A stretch of 20,824 nucleotides of DNA from the IMG/VR virus record IMGVR_UViG_3300044620_000508, positions 1 to 20,824 of that record, one strand, 5' to 3'. The position numbers were made by a program, and so were the translations under genes. The notes under the pieces were generated by a model. It did no database searches and was not told where the DNA came from. It was given only the letters and a program-made list of their open reading frames with translations. This DNA comes from a virus. Shown here piece by piece: positions 4,676-10,385 of this stretch; position 1 is the first letter of the stretch, and the number at the start of each line of letters is the position of its first letter.

Positions 4676-4909
4676 ATGGCAGTAGCTAAGAAATATTCGG
4701 TTAAGTCTGGTGGCAGAACGGTTAAGTTTGGAGCCAAGGGTTATTCCATTGCCCCAGGGACCAAGAAGGGAGATGCATATTGTGCCAGAAGTTCTGGGAT
4801 TAAGAAGTGCAAGAAAGGACCTTGTCCGAATGATTTATCAAGGCAAGCTTGGGGATGTGTGGGAAAGAAAAGTGTGAAGAGTAAGGCCAAAAAGTTTAGC
4901 AGAATTTAG
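4676..4909 (+). CDS. small basic protein with four cysteines (77 aa)
   Basis: A 77-residue, Lys-rich protein. Its core has GDAYCARSSGI (32-42) and CPNDLSRQAWGCVG (50-63), with Cys36, Cys45, Cys50 and Cys61, which could form a zinc site. From memory the YCARSxGI ... NxLSRxxWxC layout recurs in small proteins of unrelated tailed phages, including marine ones; I cannot name a characterised function. GGGAGA about 5 nt before ATG is a Shine-Dalgarno-like site that supports this start. It is the last gene of the 3800 unit; a terminator begins 28 nt after its stop. Confidence 0.75.
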   Translation: MAVAKKYSVKSGGRTVKFGAKGYSIAPGTKKGDAYCARSSGIKKCKKGPCPNDLSRQAWGCVGKKSVKSKAKKFSRI

Positions 4910-4937
4910 GTTTACATGGGTTTGAAATGAGATAAAG

Positions 4938-4965
4938 AGGCCGGTTGATGACTGGCCTTTTTTTA
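4938..4965 (+). terminator. intrinsic terminator of the 3800-4909 unit
   Basis: AGGCCGG (4938-4944) pairs with CTGGCCT (4952-4958, one G-U), followed by TTTTTTT and ATTTC. It ends the methyltransferase/basic-protein unit. Confidence 0.82.
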
Positions 4966-4980
4966 TTTCAATATTTGCAA

Positions 4981-4988
4981 TAATTTTG
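4981..4988 (+). promoter_or_regulatory. possible -7 element upstream of the ParB-like gene
   Basis: TAATTTTG matches TAnnTTTG and comes 16 bp after a terminator, a sensible place for a promoter. At the expected -33 distance there is only the T-run of the terminator, so the upstream element is poor. A transcript starting near 4995 would first read through the stem-loop at 5036-5062. Confidence 0.35.
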
Positions 4989-5035
4989 CATCAAAAGTTA
5001 TTCATAATTGTTTAGTAAAAATGGTGTCTAAAAGG

Positions 5036-5062
5036 GACTGGCCGATGGCCGGTCTTTTTTTT
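5036..5062 (+). terminator. second terminator, in the leader of the ParB-like gene
   Basis: GACTGGCC (5036-5043) pairs with GGCCGGTC (5047-5054, one U-G) around GAT, followed by eight T (5055-5062). It lies 55 nt before the chosen start of the next gene and would be inside the coding region if translation began at the in-frame ATG at 5021, which argues for the later start. It may be a tandem terminator or an attenuator. Confidence 0.72.
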
Positions 5063-5116
5063 GTGTATGCCTTGGAATTTTGGCTTGATTGTAATTTTCT
5101 TTGCAAAAAAAGAAAT

Positions 5117-5839
5117 ATGGAGAAGGTCGCAATAGGTAAGGTTAAGAATAATCCTGATAATCCAAGGATCATCCGGGATGATAAGTTCTTCAAGCTTGTG
5201 AAAAGTCTGAAGGAATTCCCGGAGATGGCGGAGGTGAGGCCAATTGTGGTGAACAAGGACATGGTGGTTCTTGGAGGCAATATGCGCCTTAAAGCCATGA
5301 AGGAGGCCGGTTGGAAGCAGGTACCGGTGGTTAAGGTTGAGTGGGATGAGGCAAGGCAGAAGGAGTTTGTGATAAAGGATAATGCAAGCTTTGGTGAGTG
5401 GGACTTTGAGGATCTTGCAAACAACTGGGATGATTTGCCTTTGGAAGACTGGGGTTTAGATGTTCCTGTTTTTGCAGATACTGAAAAGGATATTCCTTTC
5501 GTGGATACCAAGGAGATAGATGAGGACTTTAAGAAAGGAGATTTGATTGAGTTTGGTGGAGTCCACCGGATTTTGGTTATGAGTAATCCTGATGACAATC
5601 ATCTGGAAACGGTGTTGGATGGAGATAAACCTGGGTTTAGTTCTGCCGAGATGTCATTTACTGAAAGTTTTTTGGATTATTCTTCCTTGGGAGCGGACCA
5701 GTTATTTGCGGCTAATGACTTGGGAATCCGGTATTGTGGGATTGTAGCTACGGCCAAATTGGCTTCAGAAATCGTGGAGGAATGGGTTAAGAAGTACCCG
5801 AAAGAAGAGTTGAGAAGGAATGGTGAGGTAATAGGCTAA
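5117..5839 (+). CDS. ParB-like protein with a degenerate DNA-methyltransferase C-terminus (240 aa)
   Basis: Residues 1-110 form a ParB/Srx-like N-terminal domain: KVAIGKVKNNPDNPR, then VLGGNMRLKAMKEAGWKQVPVV (51-72), the counterpart of the ParB GxHRxxAAxxAG box. In many phages this domain is fused to a DNA methyltransferase. Here the C-terminal half has the linker GDLIEFGGVHRILVM (141-155, compare GDLFxLGxHRLLCGD) and an end LFAANDLGIRYCGI...EIVEEW (196-223, compare LIAAxxxGRxCYGxELDPKYxxVIIxRW). The DPPY position reads FTESF, and the roughly 150-200 residues that should lie between are absent, so methyltransferase activity is not expected. The start at 5117 follows an A-rich leader; an in-frame ATG at 5021 would put the terminator at 5036-5062 inside the gene. 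A terminator overlaps its stop. Confidence 0.8.
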   Translation: MEKVAIGKVKNNPDNPRIIRDDKFFKLVKSLKEFPEMAEVRPIVVNKDMVVLGGNMRLKAMKEAGWKQVPVVKVEWDEARQKEFVIKDNASFGEWDFEDLANNWDDLPLEDWGLDVPVFADTEKDIPFVDTKEIDEDFKKGDLIEFGGVHRILVMSNPDDNHLETVLDGDKPGFSSAEMSFTESFLDYSSLGADQLFAANDLGIRYCGIVATAKLASEIVEEWVKKYPKEELRRNGEVIG

Positions 5840-5855
5840 AAAAAGCCTTTTTTTG
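5833..5855 (+). terminator. terminator overlapping the stop of the ParB-like gene
   Basis: AGGCT (5833-5837) pairs with AGCCT (5844-5848) over an A-rich loop, followed by a run of T to 5854. The TAA stop (5837-5839) is inside the hairpin. The stem is short, so termination may be partial. Confidence 0.65.
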
Positions 5856-5885
5856 CAACAATAAAATCAGAAGACAATCAGTAGT

Positions 5886-6293
5886 ATGGGAAGAGGTAAT
5901 CCGCAGAATCTTTCAAAGTACCAATGGAAGAAGGGACAATCTGGTAATCCGAAGGGTCGGCCAAAGAAATTGCCAGACCTTAAAGAATTGTTAATCAATG
6001 TACTTGGTGATACAAAGGAAGGCAAGACTGCCATGGAGGCCGTGTTGATGTCCATCAGGGCCAAAGCTTTGAAGGGAGACACAAGGGCGGCAGAGTTATT
6101 ACTGGATCGGGCTTATGGTAAACCAAAGCAAGAGACAGATATTATGACCACCTTCACCCAGGTCATCATGCCTTTGCCTCCGGCAGAGGAGGTGTTGGAA
6201 ATTGGTCAGGCAGGAATTGGACATATTGAGTCCAAAGGTACAGAGGCAATCAAGAATAAACTGGAAGAAGAAGATGGGTTCGATTCTGAGTAA
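5886..6293 (+). CDS. DUF5681-domain protein, possible small terminase subunit (135 aa)
   Basis: The N-terminus holds WKKGQSGNPKGRPKKLP (14-30), the hallmark of DUF5681, seen in phage and prophage genomes near packaging genes. A helical core follows: LKELLINVLGD (32-42) and RAKALKGDTRAAELLLDRAYGKP (58-80), then an acidic tail (from about 100, ending EEEDGFDSE). The size (135 aa) and position, before the large terminase but with five genes between, fit a DNA-recognising small terminase; this role is proposed for the family by context rather than proven. The next gene overlaps its 3' end by 20 nt. Confidence 0.8.
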   Translation: MGRGNPQNLSKYQWKKGQSGNPKGRPKKLPDLKELLINVLGDTKEGKTAMEAVLMSIRAKALKGDTRAAELLLDRAYGKPKQETDIMTTFTQVIMPLPPAEEVLEIGQAGIGHIESKGTEAIKNKLEEEDGFDSE

Positions 6294-6540
6294 TTTCGTA
6301 CAGGACCATCCATCGGTTGGTATGGTCAATAATCCCAAGCACTATGGCGGTGCCGATAATCCTTTTGAGGCAATCAAGGTTATAGAGGCATGGGACTTGG
6401 ATTTTAATCTGGGTAATGTGGTGAAGTATATCTCCAGAGCCGGGAAGAAGAATGAGTGGAAGTATCTGGAAGATCTTGAGAAAGCCGCATGGTATTTGAA
6501 TAGAGCAATTGAAAATAAGAAGAAAGATGCCGGACATTAG
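6274..6540 (+). CDS. DUF3310 protein (88 aa)
   Basis: It matches the phage DUF3310 family clearly: NPKHYGG (20-26), FEAIKVIEAWDLDFNLGNVVKYISRAGKK (31-59) and YLEDLEKAAWYLNRAIE (64-80). The family is widespread in phages of many hosts, sometimes fused to nucleotide metabolism domains, and its biochemical role is not settled. The start at 6274 was chosen because GGAAGAAGAAG precedes it directly and the product then has the usual length; the reading frame is open upstream to an ATG at 6202, which would overlap the previous gene by 92 nt. The start overlaps the DUF5681 gene by 20 nt, suggesting coupled translation. Confidence 0.85.
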   Translation: MGSILSNFVQDHPSVGMVNNPKHYGGADNPFEAIKVIEAWDLDFNLGNVVKYISRAGKKNEWKYLEDLEKAAWYLNRAIENKKKDAGH

Positions 6541-6709
6541 CCTTTGTAAAAATTATATCTGTCCGTTGGCCGAGCAATGCTACCGGTTCACGGCAAAACC
6601 TGATGAGTATTTCCAAGCTTATTCGGAGTTTGAGCCGGATGATGATGGGACCTGCGATCACTTCATGGTCATCCCGGAAGGGATTTGGTACACCGATGAA
6701 AACGAATAA
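6527..6709 (+). CDS. small four-cysteine phage protein (60 aa)
   Basis: An acidic 60-residue protein with Cys7, Cys12, Cys18 and Cys43 in CKNYICPLAEQCYRF and GTCDHF. This spacing suggests a small metal-binding or redox-sensitive fold. Similar short proteins with CPLxxxCYRFxAxPxEYxQxY occur in phages, from memory; I know no function. The start at 6527 is preceded by AAGAAGAAAG and overlaps the end of the DUF3310 gene by 14 nt; an in-frame ATG at 6509 would add six basic residues and is less likely. It is followed 9 nt later by the next gene. Confidence 0.72.
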   Translation: MPDISLCKNYICPLAEQCYRFTAKPDEYFQAYSEFEPDDDGTCDHFMVIPEGIWYTDENE

Positions 6710-6718
6710 CCTATAAAT

Positions 6719-6949
6719 ATGAAAGCAAGATTAATATTTGACCTGACTGACTCAGATGACATCAAGGCCCACGGTCGGTGCCTGAAATCATTGGACATGG
6801 CTTTGGCCCTGTGGGACATCAATAGCCGGATCAACCGGATATGGGATGAATCCGAAGATGCCAAGATGATTGATAGTGACCTTGTCTTTAAGGCCCTTGA
6901 AGAAATCATGGAGAAATACAACCTGAACCTTAATGAACTGATTGACTGA
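6719..6949 (+). CDS. small phage hypothetical protein (76 aa)
   Basis: The sequence MKARLIFDLTDSDD, then LKSLDMALALWDINSRINRIW and ALEEIMEKYNLNLNELID, is of a type I recognise from many phages: an N-terminal strand with FDLxD, a central helix with ALxLWDI and a C-terminal helix. It is commonly left as a hypothetical protein and I know no assigned function. The product is acidic and soluble. ATG follows ACCTATAAAT (A/T-rich leader). Its TGA overlaps the next ATG by one base, so the following gene is coupled to it. Confidence 0.75.
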   Translation: MKARLIFDLTDSDDIKAHGRCLKSLDMALALWDINSRINRIWDESEDAKMIDSDLVFKALEEIMEKYNLNLNELID

Positions 6950-7167
6950 TGGCACAAACGGCAGTAGAGTGGCTATTTAAAGCCCTCTGGGAAGAACCAA
7001 AGGATAAGATGGTCTGGTATGCCATTCTGGATAAGGCCAAGGAAATGGAGAAGGAGCAGATAATGGATGCCTACAACAATGGAGAAGATAGAAGTGCAGA
7101 ACTTTATTACAACGAAACCTATGGTGAAAATCGGGGTAGCAATCAGTCCATTACTGGAAAGGATTGA
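6949..7167 (+). CDS. small phage hypothetical protein (72 aa)
   Basis: The product begins MAQTAVEWLFKALWEEPKDK, continues LDKAKEMEKEQIMDAYNNG (27-45) and ends with Tyr/Asn-rich polar residues (SAELYYNETYGENRG). The pattern TAVEWLxxxL ... AKEMEKxQIxDAY is familiar from proteins of Bacteroidota phages, function unknown. The N-terminal two thirds should be helical. The start shares a base with the previous stop. The 3' end overlaps the next gene by at least 47 nt, more than other junctions here, so either that start is later than assumed or the coding overlap is real. Confidence 0.75.
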   Translation: MAQTAVEWLFKALWEEPKDKMVWYAILDKAKEMEKEQIMDAYNNGEDRSAELYYNETYGENRGSNQSITGKD

Positions 7168-7405
7168 AGATACATTGTGGCTACATGAGGCCCATGAAAG
7201 TATTCCACCAGGATACACCATGGATGGCTTTAGGGCTATCGTAAAGATTTTTATGTCGGCCATGATGGATAAGATGTATGAACTTCAGGTGAAGGAAGGT
7301 TTGGATCTGGAAGACAAGAAGGCTATGGCAGAATCCTGTGGTGATGAGGTAAGAAAGCTTGTCCATACCTACACCGGAATTGATACACTTGAAATGTATA
7401 AGTGA
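7121..7405 (+). CDS. phage hypothetical protein (94 aa)
   Basis: The core FRAIVKIFMSAMMDKMYELQ (about 37-56) with SCGDEVRKLVHTYTGID (72-88) is a layout I know from phage proteins of about 90-100 residues with no assigned function; it is mainly helical and Met-rich. The start is uncertain. ATG at 7121 gives MVKIGVAISPLLERIED, of usual length; in-frame ATGs at 7079 and 7067 would add 14-18 residues and lengthen the overlap with the previous gene to 89-101 nt. It is the last gene before the terminase leader. Confidence 0.68.
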   Translation: MVKIGVAISPLLERIEDTLWLHEAHESIPPGYTMDGFRAIVKIFMSAMMDKMYELQVKEGLDLEDKKAMAESCGDEVRKLVHTYTGIDTLEMYK

Positions 7406-7528
7406 ATGCACAGAACTACGGCAATTGTGAACTTATGGAGAAGAATTGTGCAATAGGTAGCACTTGCTACTACCTTTCGCAAAAAGTAACCCTATAACCT
7501 GACAAAAGCAATGTGCAAAAAATGCATA

Positions 7529-7536
7529 TACCTTTG
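7529..7536 (+). promoter_or_regulatory. possible -7 element before the large terminase gene
   Basis: TACCTTTG matches TAnnTTTG and lies 22 bp before the terminase ATG. No TTTG is present at the -33 distance. The 7406-7558 gap also holds a small dyad, GTAGCA-CT-TGCTAC (about 7457-7470). By chance alone about ten TAnnTTTG matches are expected per strand in a window this size, so the support is the location only. Confidence 0.35.
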
Positions 7537-7558
7537 TGGCCCAACAGAAAGCCAATAG

Positions 7559-8899
7559 ATGCCAACATTAGACCTGAGTAATTCGGAACTATGGAACGGT
7601 AAGTACCTTCCGGCCATTACCAGGCCAAAGATTTACAACATTCTATACGGAGGCGCAGGGAGTGGAAAGTCTCAGACCATGATCCAGTTCTTCCTGAGTG
7701 AACTACTGGACCATGATGAGAATGAGAATGAGACCTTTGTGGTCCTTCGTAAAGTTGCGGCTACCATTCGTACTTCGGTCTACATGGACTTTAAGAATAA
7801 GATTTACGAATGGGGTCTGGGAGACCTGATTACCGCTTACGATGGAATCTTTGAATTCCGATCCAGAAGTAACAAGATCATCTTCATGGGTGTGGATAAC
7901 CCAGAGAAGCTAAAGTCACTTGCACAGGCCAAGTATATCTGGGTAGAGGAAGCTACCGAGTTGACCAAGGAAGACTTCATTCAGGTTACACTTCGCCTTC
8001 GTGGTATATCCAAGCACCAGAAGAGATTCTTCCTGACCTTTAACCCGGTATCCGATAGCCATTGGATAAAGGAAAGGTTCTTTGACCGGCCACCGGAGGT
8101 TGAGAAGGATAAGATCCTAATTCTTCACTCTACCTACAAGGATTGCTACCGGTTTCTGGATAAGGAGTATCCCATCAGGATGGAAGCCCTGAAGGATGTG
8201 GATTATACCTACTGGGATGTTTACGCAAATGGAAACTGGGGAGTTTGGGATAGGGAGACATTGTATGTCCAGTATTTCAGTCCGAAGGACCATGTGGTAG
8301 AAGGGTATCTTAGGGCGCACCCAGATTATCCATTGTACCTGACCTTTGACTTTAACATTACAAACACTTGCGTGGCTATCCAGTTCTCAAAGAATGCTCC
8401 GGGTCATTCGTACTACGGTACGATAAATGTCATTAAGACATACCGGCATGGAGACCTTGGGGATTTGTGTAATATGATTAAGCAGGAATTCCCAGGTATG
8501 AGGTATGTCATTAATGGTGATCCGGCAGGGCAAGCAAGGTCCGCCTTCACCACGGCCAATATGTCGGCATACCAACTCATTGCCAACTTTATGAACCTAC
8601 CGGATATGAACCTCCAGATTATGAGGTCATCACCCAGTCACTTGAACACAAGGATTGTGGATACTCTGGTATTCAGGAAGTGTAAGATCCAGATTGCAGA
8701 GGAGCCTAATAAAGCCCTGATAGCAGATTTTAAGGAAGCAAAGGTGGACCGGAGGATAAGCTTGGATACCTGGAAGCAGAAGAACCCTGATAAGTCTCAC
8801 GCATTGGATGCATGGAGATATTTTTCTTTTGCGAATTTTTATGAAATTGCAAGCGAATACAACATTCAGAAATTCAATGGCAAACTGTTGCAAGAATAA
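7559..8899 (+). CDS. terL: terminase large subunit (TerL, PBSX/Terminase_3 type, 446 aa)
   Basis: TerL is the ATP-driven motor and nuclease that cuts the concatemer and packages DNA into the prohead. ATPase domain: Walker A GGAGSGKS (31-38), KSLAQAKYIWVEEATEL with Walker B and catalytic Glu130/131 (119-135), and the coupling motif FFLTFNP (157-163). Nuclease domain, RNase H-like: Asp264 in LTFDFN, Asp321 in NGDPAG and Asp417 in SHALDAWRYF supply the metal-binding acids. Both domains are complete and the length is normal. The order of motifs and the WVEEA box point to the Terminase_3 group. The start is preceded by GAAAGCCAATAG with only a weak ribosome site. The next gene overlaps or abuts the stop. 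Confidence 0.96.
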   Translation: MPTLDLSNSELWNGKYLPAITRPKIYNILYGGAGSGKSQTMIQFFLSELLDHDENENETFVVLRKVAATIRTSVYMDFKNKIYEWGLGDLITAYDGIFEFRSRSNKIIFMGVDNPEKLKSLAQAKYIWVEEATELTKEDFIQVTLRLRGISKHQKRFFLTFNPVSDSHWIKERFFDRPPEVEKDKILILHSTYKDCYRFLDKEYPIRMEALKDVDYTYWDVYANGNWGVWDRETLYVQYFSPKDHVVEGYLRAHPDYPLYLTFDFNITNTCVAIQFSKNAPGHSYYGTINVIKTYRHGDLGDLCNMIKQEFPGMRYVINGDPAGQARSAFTTANMSAYQLIANFMNLPDMNLQIMRSSPSHLNTRIVDTLVFRKCKIQIAEEPNKALIADFKEAKVDRRISLDTWKQKNPDKSHALDAWRYFSFANFYEIASEYNIQKFNGKLLQE

Positions 8900-9242
8900 C
8901 ATGGTAATATGCGAACCCATCATCGGGTGTTGCACGGAATTCTGGTTAGAAGTCCCATTGGACTATACCGAGGTTAGCATCCGAGTCCGGATAACCAAGA
9001 GCAACAATGTAACCTTTGAACAAACTCTGCTTGTGGAAGATGGTCTGGTGGAGATTCCTCTGGACATAATTGGCACCGATTGGTTCAATCCTTATGGTGG
9101 ACCTTACACACTTCAGTACCTTGACCCATTAACCTTAAATGTTATTAGCTTTCCTTGGGAAGGACAAATGGTAGAAGGGGTTCAATGGAACATGGCACCG
9201 GGTTTAAGCGATATAACTATCTGTACACTTGATATATTCTAA
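8877..9242 (+). CDS. unknown Cys-containing phage protein (121 aa)
   Basis: I do not recognise it. Two candidate starts exist. ATG at 8877 overlaps the terminase end by 23 nt and gives an N-terminus with paired cysteines (MANCCKNNMVICEPIIGCC); ATG at 8901 starts one base after the terminase stop and removes eight residues. I prefer 8877 because of the Cys pattern, with moderate confidence. The rest looks like a beta-sandwich: EVSIRVRITKSNNVTFEQ (32-49), LLVEDGLVEIPLDII (51-65), then FNPYGGPYTLQYLDPLTLNVI (70-90). Such a fold and the location suggest a small structural protein, perhaps a virion decoration or connector, but that is inference. Its TAA shares two bases with an ATG at 9242 that is not used. 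Confidence 0.68.
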   Translation: MANCCKNNMVICEPIIGCCTEFWLEVPLDYTEVSIRVRITKSNNVTFEQTLLVEDGLVEIPLDIIGTDWFNPYGGPYTLQYLDPLTLNVISFPWEGQMVEGVQWNMAPGLSDITICTLDIF

Positions 9243-9248
9243 TGAAGT

Positions 9249-9569
9249 ATGATGTTTCCTGCGGAAAGGGGCGAAGAGGTTGTTGCCTTATTAAGCCTGA
9301 TGTTGATGGCCTTCCTGATGGCCTGTTTGTCTTGGTTCCTGAATCATCTCCTGGACGATCATCCGATTGGAAAATCGTATTTATTGTGGCTCCAAAGCCT
9401 ACCGGAGAATCTGGCCAAACCCCTGGGTGAGTGTGTCTACTGCTCTGGGGCTTGGCAATTTCTTTTTGTAACCTTCTTTATTTTTAAATACCCATTATTC
9501 TTATGCTTAATTGGTTTAGGTCTAAACCATCTCTTCCTGAAACAAGTGGGACTGATGCTCCCCAAGTAG
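9249..9569 (+). CDS. small membrane protein with a CxxC motif (106 aa)
   Basis: Hydrophobic segments lie at about residues 11-33 (VVALLSLMLMAFLMACLSWF), 69-80 and 81-98; between the first and second is ECVYCSGAW (61-69), a CxxC pair near the membrane surface. It resembles small phage membrane proteins with a YCxGxW motif that I have seen in Bacteroidota phages, and more distantly DUF1360-type proteins. A holin or holin-like role is possible because no other lysis gene is present, but nothing proves it. Translation could start at 9249 or at the next codon (9252). The ORF overlaps the following gene by 67 nt. Confidence 0.68.
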   Translation: MMFPAERGEEVVALLSLMLMAFLMACLSWFLNHLLDDHPIGKSYLLWLQSLPENLAKPLGECVYCSGAWQFLFVTFFIFKYPLFLCLIGLGLNHLFLKQVGLMLPK

Positions 9570-10264
9570 ATTCTTCTGGGAAGCCAAGGTACCAAGGTCT
9601 TGCACCGAAGGAACGGTGGGACCAGATTGAATATGTTTTCTCCTCCGGTGGAATACATTACTTCAAGTTTAACTCTGAGGTGAACATCCCTTTCCAGAGA
9701 GCCGTGGCCGCAAGGGATATTCTTACCGAGGAACTATGGCAGATTAACCCAGACCAGTTGAAGGGATGGAATGATAGCCTGATTCAGGTTATAACCGATG
9801 ACAAGAAGAAGCATGACAAGAAGCTTTTTGAGGTGGGTGTATTGGCTCACCGGCTAAAGGAGCAGATTGATATGTCCTTCAGTCTAACAAGGCAGTTAAA
9901 ACTGGCTTCTGTGCTTTACTTCGATGAAGGTGAGAATCCATTAGATTACCAGTATCCATACAATCAGGAAAAGATAAGGCATTGGATGGCTAATAACGAT
10001 GTTCCCGATTTTTTTATTCAACTCCCGGAGTATGCTTTAATGCCCTCTGGGAGAGAATTAACGGAGAATTTCCCGATCTATTTGCAAGGGGAAACAATGG
10101 CAAGGTTGAAAGACCTGACACATATTATTTCAATTATGTCCATGGACAATTCAGACAACGATACGATGAGGGCCTTGCAGTCGCAGATGGATCTCCTGAA
10201 CGATATAAATTTATGGTCGAAAGGCCAGTTTACGAATACTACCTCTTCTACAACCGTTGGGTAA
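9503..10264 (+). CDS. unknown phage protein (253 aa), terminase-tape measure interval
   Basis: Starts MLNWFRSKPSLPE, an N-terminus typical of phage structural proteins, followed by a Pro/Ser-rich linker and a mostly helical body: YFKFNSEVNIPFQRAVAARDILTEELWQI (53-81), LIQVITDDKKKHDKKLFEVGVLAHRLKEQIDM (93-124) and TMRALQSQMDLLNDINLW (221-238). There is no membrane segment. It is too short for a portal and lacks the beta-rich composition of a major capsid or tail tube protein. An adaptor, chaperone or tail-completion role would fit the location but is a guess. A -1 fusion with the overlapping upstream gene is formally possible by frame, but no slippery heptamer was found. A terminator follows its end. 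Confidence 0.75.
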   Translation: MLNWFRSKPSLPETSGTDAPQVDSSGKPRYQGLAPKERWDQIEYVFSSGGIHYFKFNSEVNIPFQRAVAARDILTEELWQINPDQLKGWNDSLIQVITDDKKKHDKKLFEVGVLAHRLKEQIDMSFSLTRQLKLASVLYFDEGENPLDYQYPYNQEKIRHWMANNDVPDFFIQLPEYALMPSGRELTENFPIYLQGETMARLKDLTHIISIMSMDNSDNDTMRALQSQMDLLNDINLWSKGQFTNTTSSTTVG

Positions 10265-10331
10265 CCGAGAAGAGAAAAGAAATTACAAGAGCCAAGAGCC
10301 GATCAAGATAAAGGTTAGATTTGTTAAAAGG

Positions 10332-10358
10332 CCCTTGCAGATTGCAGGGGTTTTTTTT
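10332..10358 (+). terminator. terminator between the packaging and tail units
   Basis: CCCTTGCA (10332-10339) pairs with TGCAGGGG (10343-10350, one U-G) over GAT, followed by eight T (10351-10358). It isolates the terminase unit from the tape measure gene 28 bp further on. Confidence 0.85.
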
Positions 10359-10361
10359 ATG

Positions 10362-10369
10362 TACTTTTG
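10362..10369 (+). promoter_or_regulatory. possible -7 element of the tail operon
   Basis: TACTTTTG, identical to the -7 element of P2, begins 4 bp after the terminator T-run and 24 bp before the tape measure ATG. The nearest -33-like sequence, CTTG in the terminator stem (10334-10337), is 24 bp away, a little too far. If used, the leader would be only about 10 nt. Confidence 0.4.
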
Positions 10370-10385
10370 CCAAAATTGATTTCCG

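Noticed and set aside
5021-5116. N-terminal extension of the ParB-like protein from ATG at 5021
   Set aside because: It would place a terminator with eight T inside the coding region and add a hydrophobic stretch absent from ParB-like proteins; ATG at 5117 has a good A-rich leader.
6270-6300. GGTTCGATTC resembling a tRNA T-arm
   Set aside because: It lies in the overlap of the DUF5681 and DUF3310 genes and no acceptor, D or anticodon arms surround it.
9242-9430. 62-codon ORF overlapping the CxxC membrane protein gene
   Set aside because: Its start touches the previous stop, but the product is cut short and lacks structure, while the other frame encodes membrane segments and a CxxC motif.
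9467-9569. Programmed -1 frameshift joining the membrane protein and the 253-aa protein, like a tail chaperone pair
   Set aside because: The frames have the right relation, but no X-XXY-YYZ heptamer is in register and the second gene has its own good start.
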